Source: Rhineura floridana (lineage: Eukaryota; Chordata; Lepidosauria; Squamata; Rhineuridae). Taken from it: 64,000 nucleotides of DNA. The translations under genes and the position numbers were made by a program. Below the pieces are notes generated by a model. The model did not search any database. It was not told where the DNA came from and saw only the letters and a list, made by a program, of their open reading frames with translations. Below, one piece after another: positions 1 through 13,054 of this stretch (within the stretch, counting starts at the first letter, position 1; the number at the start of each line of letters is the position of its first letter). The stretch lies in contig NC_084489.1 of the NCBI RefSeq assembly GCF_030035675.1, positions 19,059,501 to 19,123,500 on the forward strand, given 5' to 3'.

Positions 1-3000
1 CTGTTTCCATGCACTTTTAAAAAAAATCACCAGAAGTGTGCAAGAGCAAATGTTACCAGCCCTTAGATACCATGTTTCACAACAGGCAAAATAACGGCTT
101 TCATAGAGAGGTTTTTAAAAAATAATTTAAAAAAAACCCTGAGGTCTTGCGCAAGAGTGATATTTAGCTAAATTGATCTGCTATTTGATTTGGCTGGGGT
201 GAATGGCAATATCTAAAACCATTACAAATACCCTGTAGGCCCCTGTAACCATTAGCAGCATAACCATGTGGTTCCCCCATCCAAAGAGCCACAACAGCAA
301 TGAAATACTGACATTCTGATCAAAAGACCTCCATATTAAAAATGTACTGTATGTACTGCACTTACAATCTCTGAGGTAATTCCCTACATGTACTGTTTGA
401 AGACCTTGAGATAACAGGTCCTCCAAACCAGTTTGTTGGAATTCAGAAATGACTTCAGCATGTGGCAATCTGTGCAAATAGGCACACTTGTATTGTTTGA
501 CCACCAGAAACAAAATGGCTAGGTTGTGCTGCCTTGGGCAACTTTGAGAGGAAGGGTGGGATATAAATTGAATAAACAGTAAATAATATAAAAACATAAT
601 AGGGATGTGGTGGTAGAAGCCACCCATCAAAATATCACCACATCCAACGCTCAGCCCCAAAATGGGCTAACGAGCTTCCGTGTCAACAATGGTTGTGGAT
701 GTACAATGGGTTATTTTTACATTGGATTTTCCATGGTAAAGGAAAACTGGATTTAAATGTTAAAAAGTACAGGCTGACATTTTGATGATAACAATGTCAG
801 ATGCTGGAGAAAGCTTATGTGCATGAGCAGCACTGATTCTACAATAAACTCCTGTCTGGAAGCACCTCATGTCTGCTTGATAGGCAAACTTTCACCTAGA
901 TGAATTAGAAATCTCTTCTGTCCTCAAGAAATGGCACATGCCGCTGAAACCAATCCTAACCTAGAACTGGCCCAGGACTTGGAAGCCTTTCCTAATATGT
1001 AACATTCAAATTAATGCACATTCACTCCATCTCCAGTTACAAAAGTGAGCTAGTCATAAAGTGTAGGTGATCACTCTGTTTATGGAAATATCTATATATA
1101 AACACAAACTTTTAGAAGTGTGTATTTGCAGTTTAAGGATCAGATTTTGATAGCTTATTTCACTGGAAGTAATAATGTTCCTTTGATTCCCACTAAAGTG
1201 TGTGGAAGGAAGCGACTTTTTGAATCACAGTATTCTCCAGATAGTTATAATTTCAATGGATGGGCCTATTTCAGTGCTTTCAATCCCCCCGATCTAGACA
1301 CATGAGCTCCTTAAGTATGTACTGGTTATTTTCTGCTCCATGTAGTTGACTGGCTGGCAAAGACTGATGTTGGACCAGAATCATTTTGTGGCTTTATCAG
1401 TTGATTCAGTTGAATGTGTGAGCTGAAATTCAGGCAGCAACACTGGGCGCATTATGTGTCTGAATAGCATATAGTTACTGCAAGCCCTACAGTGGTCAGA
1501 CGAATGTGTATAAGATTGCAGGCTCATGCTCTGTCTCAGATAATCCTTATACACCTAGCAACCCAGGTTCTAGGCTGACAATTGCTAAAACATTAGAACC
1601 CCTGCTACACCCATAAGCATGCATTAAAAGGCTAGAAAGACCTTCACTACTCCTTAATTGTAAGAATGGGAGGGTGGTTATAACAAGAGATTCTGTTTGC
1701 AATCCTAACCACACTTCCTAGGGAGTGAGCCCCACTGAGCTTAATGTGACTTACTTCTGAGTAAACAAGCTTAAGATTGCACTGCCCAAGTATGTACCTG
1801 CAGCAATGTTAGATTCATTAATTTCTTTTAGGTTTGTGTATTCCTAGGCCCTTATCTAAAATTCCTGTCCGATTCACTTTTTTATTCTGCAGACAAAATG
1901 ATGCCATTATATACATGCATGAAATTCCTACTAAGTTTTATAAAACTTGATTATTCAGATGGCAGAATTTTGTCTGCAGTATACAAAAATCCATATACTA
2001 TATGATCTAATAAAAGCTTCTTAATTAAAATAGGGGGTCTAATATAACTGTGTCTGTTTTAATTCACATGATTTTTTCTGTACTTGTCCAAGATACATCC
2101 CCAGATTCTTGTTTCTGCAGGTCTGTGTGTTAATGAAATATCAGTAATGATGGCTGGTCTACATATTTGTCCAATGATATTATTAGCTAATATTGTGTAT
2201 GTAATATTCAATCCTACATGACTAATTTTGATAGATAACTCTTTGCCTTTTGTTCTGTTGGTGTGATATAAAACAAAACTGAGTTTGGAATAGAATGTTT
2301 TCCATAAGAGGCATGAAAAGCAACTACTGTGTTCAAATGTTAAACTATCCAGTCTTCTTTGACAAAATGTGTACTTGTAGACATTGCAAACAACAAACAA
2401 CCACTACAAATCCTTGCCTGCTGTACGGCATTTCAATTTTTACAACGGTTTACCTGTGCCAAATGTGCAAAGATTAAAGTTACTGTTTTAAAGAAAACCA
2501 TAAAAATGTATAAGTTATAGCACACAAAGAATTATTTTGTCATCCAGTGATTTCAATCCTTAGTGTTAATATTTATATTTAGATTTTTATATATATAAAT
2601 GAAAAATATTTTAATGGTTTAAACAAGTTAAGATAATAAGATTCAGTCTGAGTGGAACTTAATGCTTTCCTTGTGGTTATCTGCATTCTTGCCAGGAATT
2701 ATTGTCAAGAGAAATGATATGAGAGTAAAACAAATGATTTGTGGGAAAACATGGCTTTTAGGGGCCCTGAGTGATTCAGAAAACATGTAATGTATTCAAT
2801 ATGTTTGGATTTGTATATATGTTGCTGAAAAGATGTATGAGTTTTAAGGCCAGCTATTACAATACAGTATGTGCTCTAGTAGTAGATGAACCTGCTGTTT
2901 ATACATTCCTAGCATGATATGGTAGAGAACTGTATTAACCGGGCACTACTTCCTGACGTGCCCTAAAGAAATATCAGTGTCAAACAGAACTTGACTGCAG

Positions 3001-5399
3001 CCCAATACACCAAGTACAATATGCTCCTCAAACATATTTTTCTGTTTACCCCCAGTGGTCCCTCTGTTAATCCCTGGACTAGCCCTGCCACTGATCTGAG
3101 CATGTCAGTATCCCACACCCCAAGTGACCACCATGTTGCCTCGGATCTCCTTCCCATGAATGTTGATGCTTGAGGTAGAACATCCAAATGGTACTTCCCT
3201 TCCCACTAACTAACATGGGGACACAAACACAATCTGCTGAGAAGTTCTTCTGTGCAGGCCTTATTGAAATAAATGGAAGAGCTCTTCACACCTCCTGTTG
3301 GTTTTATTGAGGCCTGCAAAGTGAAACTTCCCAGTGGATTAAACTCCAACAGCCAGATCTGTCCACCTCCCACTCTGCTGCCCTAAACTGTAACCAGCTC
3401 CACTGCCTCTCTTTAGATGTGCTGGCTAGGGCTGACAGAAGCTGGATGGAGCCCAAAACACCTGGAGGGCACCAGACTGGTGAAGGCTGCTGTATTGGTT
3501 ACAGTATTAACAACAAACAAAAGTTCACCTTTCACATATTTTTAATAGTGACCTTCACATGATTTTATACAACTTATTTCAAGCACACATCTTTGGCTGA
3601 GCAATCATAATAGTTGTCCCAGTTTAGCATGGGTGATCAATGTGTTCTGTGCATACAAATGGGTGCTGCATTGGGTCAAATCTCCAACTTCTAGTTTCTA
3701 ATGTGCCCATTGTGACAGATGCTGCATTGCACCAGCATACACGTCTCTTATCCAAATAGCTGCCATGGTCAACCCTGATATCTCTGGTCTCCTACTTGAG
3801 GTAATGGGGTGGTGAGTGGAACTGAATCCATGCTCTTGTTTTCCTCACAAACAGTTAATCAGCATGAACCATCTGCTTGATAGATATGCACCTGCAAATC
3901 CTTGTGCACGTACAACTGCCGTTCATAAGAATCTCTGGATTGGGGCACACATCTTTAGGAAGCAAAAATGGCTTGTCCAGAACAGATAGTGGCATACAAT
4001 TCTGAATCAAAACAGCTTCTTATAATTGGGCACTACAATTTTGAATAGAAGTACATGTCATTCGCACATGATATAAATACAGGACAGCAAATGAAAGCCA
4101 GGCAAATCAGCATGCGTGTGTAGAAAGGAGATGGCGCTTAAAAGTGAGAAAAGAAAGTTTGTTTCTAGAGAGGATAACAAACAGGGACCAAGTCACCAGT
4201 TGTCGTCATCTGGTTCCAGTGCTTCTTGTGCCCGTAAAGCAGTCAATATCAGGCCCAAGCTGCTGCTCCCAGACCTCAGGCTGTTCTGACCAAACTTCAG
4301 CTGCCTTTTCCCAAACCGGCCAATTGGTCGAACGCCACGCCCCACATACCAAAATGGATCGATCTCAGGACCTGGAATTAAAAGCAGCTGGCAAGTAGGT
4401 ACACATGAACCCTTTTACCAATCAGCAGCATTCAGTTTGATAATAGTCTTCTGATCAATTGCAAAACACTCAAAAGGTTATTCTCTTTTAACATAAGTAT
4501 ATATAAAACAAGCCAAAGACAAGTACATGCCTTCAGAATTCTTGCCAATAGTGCACATCACAAAAGAGACACTGTTGTCAGGCATGCCTGAAAGCAAAGG
4601 ATAGGTGAAATATTCACCATACAGCTGGAAATAGAAATGCCGTTTGTGACAGAAGCATTGAGGTGAGGCTAGACAATTTTCACAAGGCCCAGAATAGACC
4701 ACTGTTTTCAAATAACTCAGCATAGTTCGCTTGGCTTTTCTGATTCACATGCCCTTTAGGTGTCCATACTAGCGGCAATGGATGATACAGCCTGGTCCAC
4801 AGTGCGGCCCTACTGTGGTTGGATGTTATTTATTGTCTTTGGCTGGAAATGCATTTTCCCAGCCTACAAATTAGCTCAGGTGGACTGCGCTAATTACATC
4901 CTTGCAATAATCCGATGACCTGGTGACAGTCTTTGGAATCCATGTCATCCTTCTTTTGCTGTGCTGTTGAATTAGTACAACAGTGTTGTCTTCATGGTAG
5001 CTAGGAATCCACTGATTAACAGACTCAGAATAGCAAGGGATATGCTTAACATTCTTAAGGGCATTGCATTATAAGGTTATAGTTCTTCACTATGGCAAAT
5101 AAGGAACATGTTGCTCTCTGTGGGCTCCAAGACTGGGAACTGAGTTGGCAACATTATGCCCATGTGAAACTTTTAGACAGATTTTAGGGGTAGGGGAAAT
5201 TGGAGTGGGTTCCTCATCGTTGTGGTGTTTAACAGTATCATGGGCCTTTGATTTTAATCATTTTAGTCAAGCCACTCCTTGACGGTGGTAAAGATGCTTT
5301 ATCTCACAATGTATGATGTTACTGACCACACTGACTTGGATAGGTCTTATTACTTAGTACATACGCTTGGAACTGAAGCTGTATAGCACAACCCTATGT
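1..5399. other. Intergenic, mostly unrecognised and repeat-poor
   Basis: No exon, RNA gene or long open frame could be supported. A LINE/L2-type 3' tail (GGGATATAAATTGAATAAA) is at about 520-600, a short palindromic repeat at 1698-1783, and a decayed hAT-like MITE end at about 3430-3490. The rest is AT-rich unique-looking sequence. Part of it could be 3' UTR or regulatory DNA of a gene lying to the left, but nothing here shows that. Confidence 0.6.
1698..1783. repeat. Short palindromic dispersed repeat
   Basis: About 86 bp with inverted ends TGCAATCCTAA and TTAAGATTGCA, and the internal CTTCTGAGTAAAC motif. The same design recurs at 12254-12340. Half-copies are built into the array at 30.4-31.0 kb. 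Family name not known to me. Confidence 0.65.
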
Positions 5400-6394
5400 G
5401 CAGCTGATTGTTCTGATGTGCAACCTATACTATGGACAAGAGGTTACTGTAAGGAGAGAATATGGAGAAACCAATTGGTTCCCCATCAGAAAGTGTGTGA
5501 GACAGGGGTGTATTTTATCACCCTATTTGTTTAATCTATATGCAGAACATATCATACGGAAAGCGGGATTGGACCAAGATGAAGGTGTGAAAATAGGAGG
5601 AACAAATATCAATAATTTAAGATATGCAGACAATACCATACTACTAGCAGAAACCAGTAATGATTTGAAATGAATTCTGATAAAAGTTAAAGAGGAAAGC
5701 ACAAGAGGAGGACTACAACTGAACATCAAGAAGACTAAAGTAATGACAACAGAAGATTTATGTAACTTTAAAGTTGACAATGAGGACATTGAACTTGTCA
5801 AGGATTATCAATACCTTGGCACAGTCATTAACCCAAATGGAGGCAATAGTCCAGAAATCAGAAGAAGGCTAGGACTGTGGAGGGCAGCTATGAGAGAACT
5901 AGAAAAGGTCCTCAAATGCACAGATGTATCACTGAACACTAAAGTCAGGATCATTCAGACCATTGTATTCCCAATCTCTATGTATGGATGGAAAGTTGGA
6001 TAGAGAAAAAAGTGGATAAGAGAAAAATCAACTCATTTGAAATGAGGTGGTGGAGGAGAGCTTTGCGGATACCATGGACTGCGAAAAAGACTAATAATTG
6101 GGTGTTAGAACAAATTAAACCAGAACTATCACTAGAAGCTAAAATGATGAAACTGAGGTTATCATACTTTGGACACATGAGAAGACCTGATTCACTAGAA
6201 AAGACCATAATGCTGGGAAAAGCAGAAGGGAGTAAGAGGAAGGCCAAACAAGAGATGGATTGATTCCATAAAGGAAGCCACAAACCTGAACTTACAAGAT
6301 CTGAACAGGGTGGTTCACGACAGATGCTATTGGACGTCACAGATTCATAGGGTCACCATAAGACGTAATCGACTTGAAGGCACATAACAGCAAC
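5400..6394 (+). mobile_element. BovB (RTE) LINE, 5'-truncated fragment
   Basis: Encodes the BovB reverse transcriptase from the palm onwards: VRQGCILSPYLFNLYAEHII, then a YADNTILLAE box where the family has YADD, so the catalytic Asp is replaced. It continues through the C-terminal region (WWRRALRIPWTAKKTNN, LRLSYFGHM). The frame is broken at least twice: a stop at 5671-5673, then separate frames from 5743 and 5988. The 3' end is the typical BovB terminus ending CATAACAGCAAC. Dead copy, lacking endonuclease. Confidence 0.93.
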
Positions 6395-6960
6395 ATGTGA
6401 AGTCCTACACACTCTTTCCTGTGAGCAGGTGCTATTGAACACAGTGGGATGCAATCATTGTTTGGATTGCACTGTTTGTTACTGTATTTGGTTACTTTTG
6501 ATATATGAGCTGCATCACAAAGACATGACAAGCAATTTTAGCTATAGCTATGGATTTGTGATCATGTGGAGGAAGGGAGTGGTCACAGCTACCTTTAAGA
6601 GATTCTAATATGGCATTTGCAGGCCTGTGCATTTGCTGCAATTTCTTAGAAACACAGGAGAAGAATGGTGACTTGTGGGGGCGGAATCAGCTTCCTGAAA
6701 GCTCCTTAAGAAAAACTTTATTATTGGTATCAAAATTTACAAAATCTCACAAAACACAGATTCATAACATATCAACCCCTTTTATGAAATCAATATTCCT
6801 AACAACCATATTTAAAACATACAAATATCAAAAGAAAACACAAACTTTTGATACAACAATCTTTTTTACAAATACAATATTCTTATCTATTTATTTACAA
6901 TACCACTAATTGCAACAGCTGTTCCATAACTCTTTATATATTTCAATGGACTTTTTGTTT
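6395..6960. other. Spacer between two BovB fragments
   Basis: AT-rich DNA with no recognised gene. The short + strand open frame at 6610-6909 has no domain I recognise. Confidence 0.5.
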
Positions 6961-7398
6961 TGTTGTTATGTGCCTCCAAGTCAACTATGACTTATGGTGA
7001 CCCTATGAATCAGTGACCTCCAAGAGCATCTGTCATGAACCACACTGTTCAGATCTTGTAAGTTCAGGTCTGTGGCTTCCTTTATGGAATCAATCCATCT
7101 CTTGTTTGGTGGTCTTCTTTTTCTACCTCCTTCTGTTTTTCCCAGCATTATTATCTTTTCTAAAGAATCATGTCTTCTCATGATGTGTCCAAAGTATGAT
7201 AACCTCAGTTTCATCATTTTAGCTTCTAGTGATAGTTCTGGTTTAATTTGTTCTAACACCCAATTATTAGTCTTTTTCGCAGTCCATGGTATCCACAAAG
7301 CTCTCCTCCACCACCACATTTCAAATGAGTTGATTTTCTCTTATCAGCTTTTTTCACTGTCCAACTTTCACATCCATACAGGGATTTTTTTACCATAA
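6961..7398 (-). mobile_element. BovB LINE 3' fragment, minus strand
   Basis: Reverse-strand match to the C-terminal BovB region (LSYFGHIMRRHDSLEKIIML, KRWIDSIKEATDLNLQDLN) and the BovB 3' terminus at 6961. It opposes the copy at 5400-6394. The 5' limit lies in a (TA)n run at about 7396-7416. Confidence 0.9.
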
Positions 7399-7580
7399 TA
7401 TATATATATATATTAATTATCATATAAAAAGTGTTTAGCCCTTGCAAACAAATATGTGTTTGATGCAGGGGAGCTGCCCACTTTAATCTCAGAAGCTACA
7501 AGGGTGGCTGAAGAAGATACTCAGTGGAGCAGGGATGGGGGAAGTATGGAGTTTCACTGTCCTTCATAGTGCCTTGCCAC

Positions 7581-7973
7581 CAGTAGCATAGTGTCAAATT
7601 CAGAAGTGCAGGGTCCCTTCATGTTAGCCACAGCCACGCCCCCACCCTTTTTTGCTACAGAGTTGAGAATGAGATCCTTGTGAATTCCTTTTCCCACAAC
7701 AACAGACACTCCTAGTAGCTAATAAACAGGAAAAAGGAGAGTGTTATCTACTGAGAAGAGTCTTCTCAGTGGCTGACTCACCTCCTTTCACTCTGATTTG
7801 CTCCAATCAGCAGGAAAAAATAAGGAAGCATGTTAGAAGACTCTTCTCAGTGGCTAACACACTCCCCTTTCATGTTGATTGGCTTGTATCATGCTGGAGA
7901 CATAGGGACCCTACTAGGACCCTGCTCCTAAAAAAGTAAAGACCGCCCAAACCCCCAGACAACTACACCCGTG
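7581..7973. mobile_element. hAT DNA transposon, non-autonomous, copy 1
   Basis: Ends CAGTAGCATAG and CTACACCCGTG form imperfect inverted repeats. They are flanked by CTTGCCAC (7573-7580) and CTTACCAC (7974-7981), an 8-bp duplication with one mismatch, which is diagnostic of hAT. The start of the interior (AAATTCAGAAGTGCAGGGTC) and its right part match the element at 56978-57511. No transposase coding is visible. Confidence 0.85.
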
Positions 7974-7981
7974 CTTACCAC

Positions 7982-9717
7982 TCCGTATGACTAGCAGAAT
8001 CAGAATAAGCAATAGAAAATGGGAAAGCAAATGCAGAAGAAATTGTGCAAAATGAGAGGGGAATTTGCTCGATTTGCATTGTGAATGCAAGTCACAACAT
8101 TCAGCTTTGCTTGAATTTTGATCATAGTAAATACATACAGGCCTGAGTATTTTAGGGCACTGTTCTTTAACCTTGAGTCCCCAAATGTTGTTGGACATTT
8201 ATTTGGAGAAGGGCAACACCTAAGTTCTGATCCAGATATTAGTCCAAAAATGCAGATCAGGACATGTCACACAGAAATTCACAAAGATTTCATTTCTCAG
8301 ACATCCCTACCAAGAATGTCCATTAAGTTTAAATGGAATGAGTCTTTATGCTCTGCAGAAGCTAGTCCTGTCTCTCCTGGTCTCTGCCAGAAGACTTTCT
8401 CCCCCTAACTGTCCATTGGGATCAACAACACAAGGCTGGCAGAAGGTAGGTTTATTCCATGGACCCACTTCCTTGTTACCATTGTTCCCTATAATACCAA
8501 ACTTGGGTAGTCCTGGCTATGCCTATCAGTTAGTAGCAAAACTAACTTCCAAAGAATAAATTTGTTTTAACAAAACATACTCAGGAGTCTCCCTAGGTAT
8601 GTAAAAGTATATTAATTTGTAGATAAAAGGAAAATATCTTTAACACCCCGCCAAATGCCCCAACAAGGACCAGTGAGCTTCCAACACTTAAAGACTCTTG
8701 AGAGCAGTTGAGGCACAGAATGCTGGGAGGATTGGTTAAGGGGGGTGGGACGGGAAATGGAGGGATTGAGAAAGAGAAAAGGAGTTGTTGGCCTGCTCAA
8801 GCTTTTAGCAGCTTATAGTACATTTCCTAGAGGTGGGACCTTATAAACATCCCCTTCCTGCACTGTTAATCAGCAATGCTAAAATAGCCTTCTGGCATTT
8901 CATACAGACCTAACATGGCCCTTGAAATTTGATTTTCTTTGCTAAAGAAAACCCATAGTGTAGCAGTAAAAGTGAAACAAAATGTTAATATGAAAAGCCA
9001 AGAAGTTGCTACTCACTTCTGTTGTCAATCTGATGGTTAAAGTATCTTCTTTGGCCTGAAGTGATGCTGACCGATATCATCAGCACCAAGATGTAGATTG
9101 TAATCAGTTTTGAGGATTTGGGCTGAGGACAAAACTGATATAGATCAAACCCCAATGGAGGACCACACATGATGAGCCAGCTCTGGAAACTTTGGGCAGA
9201 AACAAGGAAAACGGGGATTAAAGAGAAATACACCGGATGCATATTTGAGGAGGAGGATGTTGCCAGTTTGGTCATCGACAGCTCCATGAAAACAGTTAAC
9301 ACTTCAAACAGAACTGAAGAGTCCATATTTATGAACTAATTACTGGGAGGAAGGGCAGGATGTAAATCTAATAATAAAAAAGGATTGTGAAATGGAGTTA
9401 TTAAGGGCTAGTCCACCCTATTTGTGTAGTTATTGGCAAATGTTGTGGTCCTGTGTTGGTGGCACTGCGGTCCTCATTACTGGTACTATTATCTAGCTAA
9501 AGCATTCAGCCATTTGTCCAGATATATATAACTACCAAATGCCTTCCTATCCTTCAGTAGAATTGCCCTGATTGTGCTCTAGTCATGGTAGACTAGACAC
9601 ATGTAACAGTTGGTGGCATCCCTTTGAGCAACAAAAGATGTATCCTGCCAATTCCATGTGGCCCAGATGAGTATTATTATGCAGATTTATTTATGTTGGT
9701 CACATCCACATCATATA
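7982..9717. other. Intergenic, no gene recognised
   Basis: Several 60-105-codon open frames on both strands, none with a recognisable domain. A LINE/SINE-type tail (GGAGGAAGGGCAGGATGTAAA) occurs at about 9340-9380. Confidence 0.5.
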
Positions 9718-9842
9718 TTTAAAGCACTCTTATACTGTTTTGACAGTCGTGGCTTTCCCCAAAGAATCCTGGGAACTATAGGTTTGTTAAGGATGCTGGA
9801 AAATTAGGCCTGTGAGGGGTCTCCTAACAACTCTCAGCACCA
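9718..9842. mobile_element. MITE of the TTCCCAGGATTCTTTGG family, left part
   Basis: Contains the family's left inverted repeat (CCCCAAAGAATCCTGGGAAC) and the internal GGGGTCTCCTAACAACTCTC. It then stops where a SINE begins at about 9843. A matching right-end piece (CCTTAACAAACTATAGTTCC) appears at about 10728-10750, so the SINE probably split this element. Confidence 0.7.
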
Positions 9843-10435
9843 GAGTCTGTGAGTTCAAATCCCCGCTCATGTCTCCTGGGTGTCAAGGGCCAGCTAAAGA
9901 TCACCCCCACAGTTTATCCTGTAATTCCATTGGGAATCACTGTAGATCAAGATTTAGTTCTTTATGCCCAGGAAGTGCACCAGTGTACATCTGTTAATCC
10001 AGATTTGTTTCAACACCTCAAACCCATTGCATTATGTTACGGCCTAGCCGATCTCCAGAAGTTACTTTCTCATCCTATGTTACAGAAACAATTAGAAGCA
10101 GTTAAACAAATGGGAGAGCAAGCTACACTCCAGATAACACATGATCGTCATGCAATCACTAATATCGCAGCTAAGATTAAAAAGATAGGGGCACCTGTGC
10201 AGCCGTGGGCAAGCTGCATAGTCCCAAGGAGCCCAGTTGCCCCCCAGCTGGCAGTTGAGGACAAGGAAGGGGCTGGCTTGTACAGCTGTGGCAAGCTGAG
10301 CAGGCCCTAGCCAGCTGGGGAGGACTTGCCTCAGAGGGAGGCAATGGTAAACCCCCTCTGAATACCGCTTACTATGAAATCCCTATTCACAGGGTCGCCA
10401 TAAGTCAGGATCGACTTGAAGGCAGTACATGTACA
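9843..10435 (+). mobile_element. tRNA-derived SINE (Sauria-SINE type) carrying an internal insert
   Basis: A B-box-like GAGTTCAAATCCCC starts the piece. The body continues TCTCCTGGGTGTCAAGGGCC and, after an interruption, GCCGTGGGCAAGCTGCAT. The 3' end AGGGTCGCCATAAGTCAGGA then CGACTTGAAGGCAG is of BovB type, so BovB machinery probably mobilised it. The roughly 280 bp at about 9913-10193 do not belong to the SINE and are listed separately. Confidence 0.75.
9913..10193 (+). other. Unrecognised coding-like insert inside a SINE
   Basis: The + strand stays open through about 93 codons here, within a 153-codon frame (9849-10310). The predicted segment is rich in Leu, Gln, His and Ile (IPLGITVDQDLVLYAQ, then HPMLQKQLEAVKQMGEQATL) and unlike the SINE flanks. 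I do not recognise the family. Its helical, Gln-rich character could fit an old viral or retroelement protein fragment, a host exon carried by retrotransposition, or chance. It has no start of its own and no flanking gene. Confidence 0.4.
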
Positions 10436-11427
10436 TTTACATCTAGTCATTATCAGACAGAGAGATTGTCTGCGGATTTCCATCGGTCAGAGATCTCCAT
10501 TCACTCCACTGCCAGCAGCAGGACAACTACATTTTTTAGTATCTCCCATCATATCCAAATGCCTTGTAAGTGACAATAAGGCAAAAGCCAGGGTGGGGAG
10601 TAACAGTTGACCCATGATATTAGAAATCTTGCCAAACCCTAAACCCCAAAATCTTTTAACTGGCTCACATACCCACCACATGTGGTAAAAGGAACCTACA
10701 ATGTCACAGCCCCTCCAACTCTAAGCATCCTTAACAAACTATAGTTCCCATTTACCTTGGAATCAACCAAATGGAACTCCACAGAACTTATATCTCGGTA
10801 TATATAGGATTACATTGTGAATCTCTGGAGGTACCGATACCAAAGCAAATGAGGTTGGTAGCAGAGTCATGGGAAGAAAAAACATTAAAAGGAGCACCAA
10901 ATGAAAAACATGGAACTTCAGCATTAACCTTAAGGAATTCCTTATTTGCATTGTTTATTGCCTCTCTGAGAAAAGTAGTGTATAAATTGCCTAAATAAAT
11001 AAATAAATATACACCCTTTTAAAAACTGTGAATATTTTATTTCTGCCATTACTGGCTAAACAAACCTAAATAATTTTTTTAAAATCAGTTAAAAGTTTAA
11101 TTATTGCTGGATCAGACCAAGCCCATCAACGTCCAGAATTCTGTCTTCAACAGTAGCAAGCCAAATGTTTCTAGAAGTGATACATGAAGAAACTGACTAT
11201 TCCCTGTTGTTTGTTCTAGCATCTGGTATTCAGTTTTAATTTCATTTAATATTTGCTAGAGGACTGGTCCTAACAGTTGGTAGACTGAGGTGGCTCCCTC
11301 ATGTGTATGTTACTGAGTGCTGAATTTAGGCCCAAGATAAGTAAAGCTACATTTCAGGGCTTCAGCTTATGAGGGGACTCTAAATAAATAAATAAAAGTT
11401 AAATGCTTTAGTTAGATCATTAGTTCT
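10436..11427. other. Intergenic with MITE and tail fragments
   Basis: Holds the displaced right end of the split MITE (about 10728-10750), an (AAAT)n-type tail at about 10975-11010, and otherwise unrecognised AT-rich DNA. Confidence 0.5.
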
Positions 11428-11645
11428 AACTATATATGGAAATGGAAATGGACTGCCTTTGAGTCAATTCCGACTTATGACAACCCTATGAATAGGGTTT
11501 CCGTGGTAAGTGGTATTCCGAGGTGGTTTACCATTGCCTTCCTCTGAGGCTGAGAGGCAGTGACTGGCCCAAGGTCACCCAGTGAGCTTCGTGGTGTGTG
11601 GGGATTTGAACCCTGGTCTCCCAGGTCGTAGTACAGCACCTTGAC
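11428..11645 (-). mobile_element. Sauria-type SINE, minus strand
   Basis: Reading the minus strand, a tRNA-like B box (GGTTCAAATCCCC) is followed by CTCACTGGGTGACCTTGGGC, then GGTAAACCACCTCGGAATAC and the BovB-like 3' end, giving the left limit at about 11428. A short variant of the SINE family at 9843-10435. Confidence 0.85.
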
Positions 11646-12253
11646 ACAGTTTAGAGTCTCAGCATGTCCTGGGGTAATATCCTGAGCTAGTGCCCTAGTA
11701 GTAGTGAAGCCTGCTTGCTGTTGGCCTGGGCTTGTTGGTTGTCTCATCTTGTCACCTTTTCCCAGTGCATAGCAGACAGCGTCACTGGGAAAGGTCCCTG
11801 ACTGAGGGAGCTGGCAGAGAGGCACTAGCCATGGTCATGCACTCCAGAAAGCAACATGGATGCAGATGCATTGTTCTGCTCGTGTGCTGGTGCATGCTGC
11901 TGCTGCTGCATCGCAGCATTTGTTTGAGAGAGCAACGAACAGGAGCCAGGTGGAGCAAGGAGTGAGCGGGAACGAGGTGTTGAGATGACAGATCTCTGTG
12001 TGCCATGTGACCTGCCCTGTACCCTCTAAGCAAGCCTGCTGCCTTTAGGTGTGGTGGAGGGCACAGGTCCATTACCAACGGCAAGTCTGATTGGCTTCTG
12101 AACATGACAATGAGCAGGGCACACATTATCTTGTTCTTTGCCTCGGGCAGCAAAATGTATTAGGCAAGCCCCAGATAGAATGACCATGATTTCAAGCTTT
12201 ATTTGGAACCTGCATAATATGATTACCAAAACCATAATTAAATTAAATAAAGC

Positions 12254-12340
12254 AGCAATCCTAAACACACTTAGTAGAAAATAAACTCCACTGAACACAG
12301 TGGGACTTATTTTTGAGTAAACATGCATAGGATTGCACAG
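12254..12340. repeat. Short palindromic dispersed repeat, second copy
   Basis: Inverted ends GCAATCCTAA and CATAGGATTGC surround GTGGGACTTATTTTTGAGTA. Same layout as 1698-1783. Confidence 0.65.
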
Positions 12341-12380
12341 CACATAAAACTTCTGGTTATTTGGACTATAAAAATTGCAG

Positions 12381-12396
12381 GAAAGAAAGAAAGAAA

Positions 12397-12492
<96 letters not shown>

Positions 12493-12495
12493 AAA
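12381..12495. repeat. (AAAG)n microsatellite
   Basis: About 115 bp of nearly uninterrupted GAAA units with one early AAAAAG variant. The antisense open frame of Phe-Leu-Ser repeats is an artefact of it. Confidence 0.98.
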
Positions 12496-13054
12496 ACTTT
12501 GAATAGGCATGAACATGGATAAATTTCTTTCTTTCTTTTCTTTTTTTCTGTTCAATCGGTCTTAATTCGTTGGTGCATTTATGCTGTTTGTTCTTTCCTT
12601 CCTAGGAACCAAGATTGGAGGTGAGGAATTGACAGACCAAGAGCACTCTACCCCCCCCAAGCCCCCACTTACCTGCTTCCTCAGAGATTGCTCCACAGGT
12701 GACCAATGCTCCAAATCAACCATAGCTAGACTTTTTATAGATGTGGTTGGGGAGGGGAAGAGGGGAATGGATGAGGATACGTCAGCTGCATTGATGAGCA
12801 ACATTTAAATACAGGAACATGCATTCATATAGTGCTATTTCAAAAGCAGATCAAGAGGCAAGCTGGGAGTATGTTATACTTCTGTGCCACGGATCTTTTC
12901 AGAGCTGCAGTGGAAGCTGTATTTCATGCTGCCCTCTGCTTCCAGCTGCTCTGTTACAGTAGCACATATTAATTTAATTTAAATATTTTATTTATTTAAG
13001 TAAGTTATTAGCCCTTCTTCAGTCAAAGCTCCTGGGTCTGAGCAGCTTATTAAA

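Noticed and set aside
12307-12555. 82-codon minus-strand open frame rich in Phe-Leu-Ser
   Set aside because: Translation of the (AAAG)n microsatellite.
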